The translations under genes and the position numbers were made by a program. Of a DNA stretch of 64,000 nucleotides, positions 1-9,903 are shown one piece after another; within the stretch, counting starts at the first letter, position 1; each line of letters starts with the position of its first letter. The stretch is from Ampullaceana balthica (lineage: Eukaryota; Mollusca; Gastropoda; Lymnaeidae), in the NCBI GenBank assembly GCA_944989445.1, contig CALYLW010000019.1, positions 558,001-622,000 on the forward strand. Reading direction: 5' to 3'. Below the pieces are notes generated by a model. That model did not search any database and was not told where the DNA came from. It saw only the letters and a list, made by a program, of their open reading frames with translations.

Positions 1-89
1 ATGACTAAGATGACAGAAGTGTCAGTCATAAACAAAACTCGGTACTACATTTTTTTTCATATTCAAAAAGTATTTATTTCATTTTTAAT

Positions 90-160
90 CTATTGTACAT
101 TTATATAGCGCAGAACTCCATCCTACGGCTGGGCAAACAGCGCTTTACAAACATTTAAAA
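90..160. repeat. Dispersed repeat fragment (TATATAGCGC...AGCGCTTTAC)
   Basis: TTTATATAGCGC followed by CAGCGCTTTACA; a related arrangement recurs at 54645-54695 (TTATATAGCAC ... CAGCGCTTTA). Probably a small interspersed element; class unknown. Confidence 0.4.
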
Positions 161-513
161 TAACTTGAAAGAACACAATGCACTCTTAATCTTCCTAAAT
201 ATTGTTACAACATTATTTACAACTGTCCAGAAGTGGGCGTATATGCATCATAGACTGATAGACGGGCGAGATCAGCGCACCTCATCGCTTGTCCGCGGGA
301 ACAAGCTCTTGGAAAAAAAAGGAATGTCTCCAGCAAAGTCCCAGTGTTACTCTGGTCATGGGGTCAAGAGACCGAGCGTCGACAAGTGGTGATCTGAAAA
401 TTTCTGTCTCAACATTTCCTCATCCCCACGGCAGGTACGCGAAAACTTAAAAACTATTATTAATATTTTTTTTCAACTGGAAAATCTTTTTTTCCGACTC
501 ATGCCATTCCTTT

Positions 514-762
514 CTTACTGAACTTCTCTCCGTCTACTCACCCGTTCTTCAGCTACGCTCTTCTGCAGACACACGCGCTCTTTCTGTTCCTAAGACACGC
601 ACTAAAGCATTTGGCGAAATGTCTTTCTCGTCTTGTGTCCCCCAAACAATGGAATTCAAACTATACTCTCCAATTTACCAATCTAACATTTCTCTGATTG
701 ATAAACGTAGTTTATGTCATAATATTTTTTGTTTAATTAAGATTGTGAATGGACTAAATTGA
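514..762 (+). pseudogene. LINE reverse transcriptase C-terminal remnant
   Basis: An open stretch reads LLSVYSPVLQLRSSADTRAL...VPKTRTKAFGEMSFSS and ends at a TGA. It resembles the C-terminal end of animal non-LTR retrotransposon RT proteins (RSS.D...L..P..RTK.FG.RSFS). A LINE-like 3' region follows to about 870, with GGTGAGCCCAGCTGCTAAAG and an (ATT)n tail. Confidence 0.6.
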
Positions 763-1066
763 ATGCATTCATAAATATGTTTTTAATATTGTTATGGAAG
801 GCGTGGTGAGCCCAGCTGCTAAAGCTGGCGTCCTGCGCCATATACGTTCTCAATAATTTATTATTATTATTAATTACCACTTACGACGTTTTAGTTGCCA
901 TGGAAATGCGCTGGGCGTAGTATTAAGGCGTAAGAACTTTTGGACCCTGACGTTACTTCCCTGTGCCTTGATTTTCCTTTAATATTTGACAAGCAGTTTA
1001 GCACTTTAAAAATTAACATGCTTTTAAAGTTTTACTCATGAAAATATCACAGAATAACAACTTAGC

Positions 1067-1305
1067 TTGTTCAGACAACATGACATACAAAACTTTGTCT
1101 AAACAACATGGTAGTTAGCACATGGTCCAGACAACATGACACAAAGCACATTGTCCAAGCAACAGGACACTTATAATTTTATAACATTGTCAAGACATGC
1201 CACTTAGCACATTGTCCAGACATGGCACACAGCACATTGTCCAGACATAACACACAGCACATTGTCCAGACATGACACACAGCACATTGTCGAGACAATC
1301 TGACA
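1067..1305. repeat. 25-bp degenerate tandem repeat
   Basis: Units like CACATTGTCCAGACATGACA + CACAG; cleanest between 1207 and 1295. Confidence 0.8.
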
Positions 1306-1342
1306 CACGATGCATGTCCGTGCTACACACGACGTACCTTAC

Positions 1343-1460
1343 CTGTCTGGTGCAGACCACAAAACGAAATGAAAGCCCCGACCAGTGATAGCACCAAGTG
1401 ACTCAGAACAAAACTACCGCGGGACCCTCCAAGACGTCCCCCCTTGACTGTGATCGATCG
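1343..1460 (-). other. Possible unassigned exon with strong donor
   Basis: On the minus strand a GC-richer block ends CACCAGACAG|GTAAGG (donor at 1342). One open frame encodes a hydrophobic stretch (LVLSLVGAFISFCG), signal-peptide-like, but has no ATG between the upstream stop and the donor. It could be an internal exon or a 5' UTR exon of a gene continuing beyond the window, or chance. Confidence 0.2.
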
Positions 1461-2089
1461 CCGATAGTGATTACGGTCTATTCATTTTGTGCCGCCTACC
1501 CCATGTGATCCAGTGAATGGGTGGCAGTGTGGAACTTTCTTTAGTTGTGTTCCAGGTGTCAGTTAAAATGTGACAACAATGAAAGGATTTGGTTTGGGTT
1601 TAAGCTTCAAACTTTCGGACGCGGTGTCGGAATATGCGACTTTGAAACACTCCTCTCAAGAAAGAATGATCTAATTTCCAAGATAATGCACTAGCGTTAA
1701 TGAGAGTGTGATATATAAACTTTGCATGAAATTTTACAGCAATCAAACAAAATACTGATTTAAAGTATGTAAAATTTCCGCATTCAAACAGACCAATTAT
1801 TTCAAGAATGTAAAGTTGACACTGTGTATTTAATATTTACTTTTAAACGCAACCCTTTTTTATAATCTTTTAAGGTGTTTATTGGTGAATGCAATGCTAA
1901 ATTTTGTTAAGTTGATATCAATGGTAACGTTATGCGTCTTATTGATATGTGTATCCCATTGAAATGGCATTTGAGTTCATGATATTTGTATGATGATATT
2001 TGTAAATATGATTCTTTTCGTTTGATATACTGTTTTGTAAAATAGTTTCGTTACTTGCCTATAGACTAGATTTTCAACAACTATAGTAT

Positions 2090-2580
2090 TCTAATTTTAG
2101 CTCCACGAAGAGCGTCTCGTGTCTAACAGCTCTCATCTACAGCTGTACTGCCATCTGTGCCATCGTGTTGTCCTGTCACCTCGAGCTGTCACCCAACATC
2201 TATGCCATCCTGTTGTCCTGTCACATCGAGCTATAATCCAACATCTATACCATCGTGTTGTCCTGTCACCTCGAGCTGTCACCCAACATCTATGCCATCC
2301 TGTTGTCCTGTCACATCGAGCTATAATCCAACATCTATACCATCGTGTTGTCCTGTCACCTCGAGCTGTCACCCAACATCTATGCCATCCTGTTGTCCTG
2401 TCACATCGAGCTATAATCCAACATCTATACCATCGTGTTGTCCTGTCACCTCGAGCTGTCACCCGACATGTTAAGTTGTCACCACAAAAAGCCACACGAG
2501 GCCAGGAGATAACAAATGTACCTCAACCACAGCGTCGCCGAGCGAATATAATCGAAATGCAAAGCGATTATAGTTAAACG
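2090..2580. repeat. Duplicated locus, copy 1 (array plus unique flanks)
   Basis: Left flank (GTCTAACAGCTCTCATCTAC, AGCTGTACTGCCATCT) and right flank (CACACGAGGCCAGGAGATAA, then CCTCAACCACAGCG) both have close counterparts around 5835-5885 and 7730-7800, so the minisatellite loci are copies of one locus. Confidence 0.8.
2157..2470. repeat. 45-bp minisatellite, locus 1, organised as 90-bp dimers
   Basis: Seven 45-bp units alternating between two types: CCTCGAGCTGTCACCCAACA and CATCGAGCTATAATCCAACA, giving a 90-bp higher-order unit. Open frames in several frames arise because 45 and 90 are divisible by three. Unique flanks match those of locus 2. Confidence 0.93.
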
Positions 2581-4024
2581 TGTTATGGATTTTAAATCAA
2601 CATTAAATGACGTCCATGTGAAAGCAATAAAGTACATTTAGATCTATCATAAGTGGAATAAGCAAATTTTTTATAAATTGGAAATTTTAAAATCGATTTA
2701 TCCCCCCCCCCATTAAATAATTTTAATAAATTCACCACCTACCTTCCCCTCTCAAAAAATGAACATAGTTTTATTCACCATTATATGATATTCGATCGAT
2801 TTATTTATACGACCAGAGGTCCTCAAACGCTACAAAAACAGCTGCCCCCCTGCAAACTTCCATCTATTCGTGTTATGTTAAGATGGTTAAATTTTTTAAA
2901 AATAAAATAGTTTAATTGCTAATGTAAGATTTTCACAAATTTGATTAAAATGAGAAGACAGGGGTTAAAAGATGGCCCATTAGAGCGCCCAGCGTTAGTC
3001 CTGACATTACTCTGTGCTTGATTCACATCAACACGCGCTACCTGTAACTGCGTGTACCCATGCGTGACCTGGCCAGAGCTTTTCTTTCTCTCCCCAGGAC
3101 AGAGAGATCGTCTCATAAAACTCCTTTCACCACAGACCTGTATGCATACTTATCCATTAATATGTAAAATATGACTTTTAGCCTCCATGACTTTAAGTCA
3201 CCAAACCAGCGAAGCGTTTTATTGACGAACAACTATCGATCTGTGTCTAGTATGTTTATGTCTTGAGCTCAAAGATTTTGTGACGTGGGATGCATCTGAA
3301 TATCTTGGCTTTCCTGAATGTCACGATTAGAATGCCATTGATTAAAATACAGAAATTAATTTGTTTAAACAATTCAATGACAACAGCGCACATGCTATAC
3401 AAAAAATATTTATTCATAAAACAAACAGATATTTGAGTTGAAAAACTCATTCATTCATTTTTTTTTATAAAACTAAGAAAGCGTACAGTTACTCCCCCTT
3501 GCCACACTCTCATTCAGTCTAATTAAACAAAGGCCGGTCAACTACGGGGCTGCTCAGAGTCCAGCGGTCCCTTAAGTCCAGAGATTGGCTTAAGCCCAGG
3601 GATTGCCATAAGGCAAGGGCTCCCCTGGTGGGCTTTGCATATATCCATGACGGCAAAAAGAAGAACATTTATTTTAATGAGTATTGAAACGGGCTTTGGA
3701 GTTAATATTGCAAAATAAATTTCACCATGATTAAAAGTATTTCAAAAAAATAATAATAATTAAGAAATAATAAGCATTTAGTAAATAACGTTTCATCGGC
3801 AGTTATTTTTCAATTGCTAGGACAATCCTGCCGTTAATATCTGAAAATAAAAAAGTTATCTCCCCTTGCAGAGACGAAGAGGTACAACATGTTAACAAGT
3901 GCGCATTATGACTAAACATAAAGTTAAATCTGAATGGAAAGCTCACTCTTGACTAGTAACTAATTTATTATCTCTTGTGTAAAACTACTATGGCGCTTTG
4001 ACTCGATATAATGAAGTGATTTAA

Positions 4025-5060
4025 GGTCGGTCCACACGTCAATCTTTGCTGTCGAGCATTCGTTGAACGAACGACTAGAACTATTTTTGTATCATTACGC
4101 TACCTCCATGTCACATGGTAAATTATTACAAATTAAAGTTGAAAGTTCATCATTGGACAATTGTTTATGTTGACTACGATGTTCTATTAATTAATACTTA
4201 GGAGTCTTAATAAATGAGAAACTATCATGGAATCCCCATGTCAATGAAGTTATTAAAAAATCAAACAAAACCTTAGGCTTCATAAAAAGAAACTTTAACA
4301 AATGTAATAGAGATATAAAACTAAAATGCTACCTCACTTTGGTGAGACCTGTACTAGAATATGCATCTTCTGTATGGGACCCATCCACCAAAGAAAACAT
4401 TGATAAACTAGAACAAATTCAAAAAAGAGCTGCAAGATTCATTACTGGAGAATATTCGAAACTGACAAGAATAACACCATTAGTTAAATCATTAAACCTT
4501 GAAACACTAGAGGATAGAAGAACCAAAAGCAAAGTAGTAATCATACATAAAGCAATTAATTCTAATTTAGAAATACAACACAAAGATAACTTAATACAAC
4601 CCTCAGATAGACATAAGGATAAAAACACCTTTCTTATTCCGTATGCAAGAACAAACATATACAAGTTTTCCTTCTTCCCGTCCGGAATTCGGGCGTGGTA
4701 TTGGTTGCCTGAAGAATCCAGGAAAACCAACACTTTATCAAGATTTAAATCTCTAATAAAAATACATGACTAAACACAAACCATAGATAAGCGTAGGACG
4801 CAATAATCTTCTGTATAGAAGGAGCATCTGTAAACAGATAAGATAAGATAAGATAAGATAAGATAAGATAATAAAACTGCTCGTGATCAACCAAATTTTC
4901 ATCATTTCATTATAAAAAAACATTGCAAAACAACAACAATATACGATTTATTACGAAGTAGATCTGCATTTTATTTAAAGTATAAATTAGGTTTTTAAAA
5001 AAAAATAATTTTTTTTTAAATTGAGAGAATAAAAATAAAGAATAAAATAAATACTTCAAC
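4025..5060. mobile_element. TTAA-type DNA element, second copy, split by a LINE, right end lost
   Basis: Starts after TTAA (4021-4024) with GGTCGGTCCACACGTC and follows the 10036-10733 element (TTTTTGTATCATTACGC, GTTGACTACGATGTTCTATT) to 4196, then resumes at about 4871 (ATAAAACTGCTCGTGATCAA) after the LINE. Similarity fades after about 5020; no right terminal repeat is visible. Confidence 0.7.
4197..4870 (+). mobile_element. 5'-truncated LINE (CR1/L2-like) with (GATAA)n tail
   Basis: Open from 4198 to 4773: LGVLINEKLSWNPHV, LGFIKRNFNKCNRD, then LVRPVLEYASSVWDP and FFPSGIRAW, the usual C-terminal end of non-LTR RT proteins. The 3' region GGACGCAATAATCTTCTGTA + TAGAAGGAGC leads into (GATAA)n. 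Inserted in the TTAA-type element described at 4025. The frame is intact but only the protein's C-terminal fifth or so is present. Confidence 0.82.
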
Positions 5061-5810
5061 TTGAAATTCAAAATATTCAAATGAATGTGTAGAATGAGAA
5101 TGAATATGACTCTTGTTTATTCACAGACACAAAAACACATCATGAAAAAGTTTACAAGTACTGGAAAGAACAAAAAAAAACATTACATACAAAAGGTATA
5201 ATTTAAAAATTCGATTAAAATGCTTTATTTCATTAATTTATGTGAATTTATTTGAACATTCGTTTGATCATCGAAGATATTCTATTCATGCAATTATATG
5301 AATTAATTACTTAAAAATGAGTTTGTTCAGAAGCAAATAACTTTATGTCAATTAAATATGAACACCGTAAGGCACATAACTCTTCATCATTCTTGAAAGT
5401 TATAATCTCCCTTAAATGGGTAAAAACAAAACTTTGAACATATCAAAATTATTTCGCCAATATTTACAGATGAACAAATGAAATATATTAAATATATCAC
5501 CCATCAGATGAATAATGAGTTTTTAAAACTAATTCGATTGAACATAAGTATAGCACATTCCATGCAAACCTAAACTAATTTGTACAAGGCACATTCGTTA
5601 GAAGTGTGAACATAAGAACACGTACACAGCATTACACTGTCATCATTTTATGGCAGTTCTTCAATGTTCATTGAGGAAATATTTCAAGTTAAATAAAGCC
5701 TATTAAATATAAATATATATAAAAAAATAATAAGCATGTAAAACTTAAACAGAAATTAAGATGTCAAGTAAAAAAAAAGTTTTTTCAGTTATTGTTCAGA
5801 ATCCATTTCT
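5061..5810. other. AT-rich intergenic DNA
   Basis: No gene, repeat array or element end recognised. Confidence 0.5.
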
Positions 5811-5880
5811 TTGGCAATTATTACTTGCTCCCTTAAGAACGTCTCCTGTCTAACAGATCTCATCTACAGCTGTACTGCCA

Positions 5881-7728
5881 TCTATGCCATCGTGTTGTCC
5901 TGTCACCTCGAGCTGTCACCCAACATCTATGCCATCGTGTTGTCCTGTCATCTCGAGCTGTCACCCAACATCTATGCCATCGTGTTGTCCTGTCACCTCG
6001 AGCTGTCACCCAACATCTATGCCATCGTGTTGTCCTGTCACCTCGAGCTGTCACCCAACATCTATGCCATCGTGTTGTCCTGTCACCTCCAGCTGTCACC
6101 CAACATCTATGCCATCGTGTTGTCCTGTCACCTCGAGCTGTCACCCAACATCTATGCCATCGTGTTGTCCTGTCACCTCGAGCTGTCACCCAACATCTAT
6201 GCATCGTGTTGTCCTGTCACCTCGAGCTGTCACCCAACATCTATGCCATCGTGTTGTCCTGTCACCTCGAGCTGTCACCCAACATCTATGCCATCGTGTT
6301 GTCCTGTCACCTCGAGCTGTCACCCAACATCTATGCCATCGTGTTGTCCTGTCACCTCGAGCTGTCACCCAACATCTATGCAATCGTGTTGTCCTGTCAC
6401 CTCGAGCTGTCACCCAACATCTATGCCATCGTGTTGTCCTGTCACCTCGAGCTGTCACCCAACATCCATGCCATCGTGTTGTCCTGTCACCTCGAGCTGT
6501 CACCCAACATCTATGCCATCGTGTTGTCCTGTCACCTCGAGCTGTCACCCAGCATCTATGCCATCGTGTTGTCCTGTCACCTCGAGCTGTCACCCAACAT
6601 CTATGCCATCGTGTTGTCCTGTCACCTCGAGCTGTCACCCAACATCTATGCCATCGTGTTGTCCTGTCACCTCGAGCTGTCACCCAACATCTATGCCATC
6701 GTGTTGTCCTGTCACCTCGAGCTGTCACCCAACATCTATGCCATCGTGTTGTCCTGTCACCTCGAGCTGTCACCCAACATCTATGCCATCGTGTTGTCCT
6801 GTCACCTCGAGCTGTCACCCAACATCTATGCCATCGTGTTGTCCTGTCACCTCGAGCTGTCACCCAGCATCTATGCCATCGTGTTGTCCTGTCACCTCGA
6901 GCTGTCACCCAACATCTATGCCATCGTGTTGTCCTGTCACCTCGATCTGTCACCCAACATCTATGCCATCGTGTTGTCCTGTCACCTCGAGCTGTCACCC
7001 AACATCTATGCCATCGTGTTGTCCTGTCACCTCGAGCTGTCACCCAACATCTATGCCATCGTGTTGTCCTGTCACCTCGAGCTGTCACCCAACATCTATG
7101 CCATCGTGTTGTCCTGTCACCTCGAGCTGTCACCCAACATCTATGCCATCGTGTTGTCCTGTCACCTCGAGCTGTCACCCAACATCTATGCCATCGTGTT
7201 GTCCTGTCACCTCGAGCTTTCACCCAAAATATATGCCATCGTGTTGTTCTGTCACCTCGAGCTGTCACCCAACATCTATGCCATCGTGTTGTCCTGTCAC
7301 CTCGAGCTGTCACCCAACATCTATGCCATCGTGTTGTCCTGTCACCTCGAGCTGTCACCCAACATCTATGCCATCGTATTGTCCTGTCACCTCGAGCTGT
7401 CACCCAACATCTATGCCATCGTTTTGTCCTGTCACCTCGAGCTTTCACCCAACATCTATGCCATCGTGTTGTCCTGTCACCTCGAGCTGTCACCCAACAT
7501 CTATGCCATCGTGTTGTCCTGTCACCTCGAGCTGTCACCCAACATCTATGCCATCGTGTTGTCCTGTCACCTCGAGCTGTCACCCAACATCTATGCCATC
7601 GTGTTGTCCTGTCACCTCGAGCTGTCACCCAACATCTATGCCATCGTGTTGTCCTGTCACCTCGAGCTGTCACCCAACATCTATGCCATCGTGCTGTCCT
7701 GTTACCTCGAGCTGTCACCCAACATGTA
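5881..7728. repeat. 45-bp minisatellite, locus 2, about 41 units
   Basis: Unit TGCCATCGTGTTGTCCTGTC + ACCTCGAGCTGTCACCCAACATCTA, over 95% homogeneous by eye, with one unit one base short near 6200. Three plus frames and one minus frame stay open for long stretches (for example 5811-7874, 687 aa). Base changes between units are non-synonymous in the longest frame, so I do not call a gene. Confidence 0.95.
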
Positions 7729-8194
7729 AAATTGTCACAAAAAGTCACACGAGGCCAGTAGATAACAACTGTACCTCAACGACAGCGCCACCAAGCGAAT
7801 ACAGCGGCCCGTGGAGGTCAACATTAGCAGACGGCTACATAGAGATGCATAGAGATAAACTAAAAATGCCTTAGTTTAATTACGGTAGAAGTGATATATT
7901 TTTCGAAAATGTTTGAAGACAATTTTTGACAGGAAGAGGGCTCTCTGAATACTTCATTTGATAAAGTGACCAGAACTGAAGCAACTAAAAAACAGACGGT
8001 CCATGAGTCTTCCGTGGAGTGACCCATTAAAAATACTGTCTGAGAACCTTTTTATGATTGAAGTTTGCTGCTGTGACGGTGAGATGTATGCCGACTTGAC
8101 ATTCATAAAAAAATTTTTATACACTGGCATATTATGATAATACGATGGTCGCATGTTAATTATATATTACATAATGTTAATAAATAAAGTTGAA

Positions 8195-8455
8195 GGTATT
8201 GTATGGGTGTGCATTCCCCATATTCTAATTACGCTACGGGTGTGCATTTCTCATATTCTGACATCAATGCAGGTGTGCATTCCTCATATTCTGACTTTAA
8301 GGGTGTGCATCGCCCATATTCTGTTAACGTTATGTGTGTGCATTCCATATATTCTGACAACGTTATGGATGTGCACTCCTCATATTCTGACGTTATGGGT
8401 GTGCATTCCACATATTCTGACAACGTTATGGATGTGCACTCCTCATATTCTCACA
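8195..8455. repeat. ~30-bp tandem repeat
   Basis: About eight diverged units like GGGTGTGCATTCCTCATATT + CTGACGTTAT. Confidence 0.85.
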
Positions 8456-9286
8456 AAATAAATGTCTCTTTCATGCTCTTTCAATGAAATTCTTTCGATC
8501 CACCGACAACATTCAAAGGGACACAATGCCACATTATTCTTAAATCTTGTAATGTCCTAAACACGGTTATTCCTACTCTAGACTTTCATGTTGAACAGAG
8601 TCTTAAAAACTTGGGTTTTAGCCAAAACACAATGGAGTTACATCCCCTTTTCGAATTTGATGCCTGGACATTTATCAAATTCTAAAATGTAAATCGTTTA
8701 ACCAGTTCATCTGACTGTCTGTGTAGTGAGAGTAGCGGTTAGAGTCTCAGCAGTGTTGTTATAAATGCTATTACTTCAATTTTATTCTGTTTGTCGTTTG
8801 TTCCTACTCTTATTTACTTCACTTGTAGATTGATTCGTTTATCTGAAACACCGTTAGTAAACCAACATTTTCGACGTCGCCAAGAGGTATATTTTCTATT
8901 TATTTAAACCATGTGGGCCGGGAATGAGTGGGGGAGGGGGCGGGGGCTTTTAGTATTTGTGATGAGACTTGGGGCGGAGCAACTGAGGTTGATTTTTTTT
9001 CTTTCTGGGCAGCATAATCTAAAAAACTGTTGTTTGACGATGTTAAGAAATATGTGTCCCGAAACAATTCACAATTTTGAATCACCGAGTCCAGTCTTGT
9101 CAAGTCTTGTCGTAATATTCAGACTCCAGAAAACCAGTTTTCATTATTAAATCTTAGCACAGAGTTGTCTTTCATCAATACTTCAAAACGGATTCTTTAA
9201 AAAAATACAAATAGGGTTAAAACAGCTGTAGGTAATGCGAGGTAGGACAACAAAAAAAAAGACAGAAATAATAAAAGGTGATTCTA
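8456..9286. other. Intergenic DNA downstream of the D8C gene
   Basis: No coding signal. Includes a G-rich stretch near 8925-8975. AATAAA on the minus strand near 8900 could end the D8C transcript, unproven. Confidence 0.35.
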
Positions 9287-9540
9287 TTCTGACTTGATTT
9301 TATCGAAGTCCAAATAACATCTTCGGAAAACGTGGATTACGATCAAGACTTAATTTTATCAAGGCCCAAATAACATCTTCGGAAAACGGGAATTATAATC
9401 AAGACTTCATTTTTTCAAGGCCCAAATAACATCTTCGGAAAACGTGAATGAAAGTCAAGACTTGATTTTATCAAGGCCCAAATAACATCTTCGGAAAACG
9501 TGAATTACAATAAATGCTTGATTTTATCAAGACCCAATAA
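9287..9540. repeat. ~57-bp tandem repeat
   Basis: Four to five units containing CAAATAACATCTTCGGAAAA and GACTTGATTTTATCAAGGCC. Confidence 0.87.
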
Positions 9541-9660
9541 ACATAATTCAAAAATGAATATTTTAAAGACTTGATTATGACCTAAGACTAAATAAAAAAC
9601 ATTTTTGATGTTCTTATTTTCTTTAAAAATTGTTTAGCAAATAGAAGAGGGTTCTCAGTC

Positions 9661-9903
9661 CTATAGTTTGGTGTCCTCGTTACTAATCACCGGGGACGTC
9701 ACAGGGGCGTCATCCAGGGGTATAACCCATGTGTTGCTGTCTCCTCCGATTAGGTCGCTGCCGTTACAGGACGACGAATTGTCTACCTTGTCCGGCTTCT
9801 CCCCCTTCTCCATAGCGACTTCATCTTTCATGATCTGCTCGTCCGTAAAGGGGCTCGGGTTGACGTTAAAGTAGGGACGTCGGTCTGCCAGGTTGGTCGC
9901 TTC
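9661..9903 (-). CDS. Exon 10: cytoplasmic tail and stop codon
   Basis: Acceptor TTAACCTCCAG at 9904-9905; stop TAG at 9661-9663. Encodes the last 80 residues (EATNLADRRPYFNVNPSPF..., ending EDTKL), hydrophilic and acidic. RRPYFNVNPSPF could be a sorting or adaptor motif, but that is speculation. No AATAAA is seen close behind the stop on this strand. Confidence 0.75.
   Translation of the reverse strand, partial: EATNLADRRPYFNVNPSPFTDEQIMKDEVAMEKGEKPDKVDNSSSCNGSDLIGGDSNTWVIPLDDAPVTSPVISNEDTKL

Noticed and set aside
5811..7874. 687-aa and 625-aa open frames as a repeat-protein gene
   Set aside because: Frames are open in four directions because the unit is 45 bp and lacks stops; no splice signals, and unit changes are not biased to synonymous sites.
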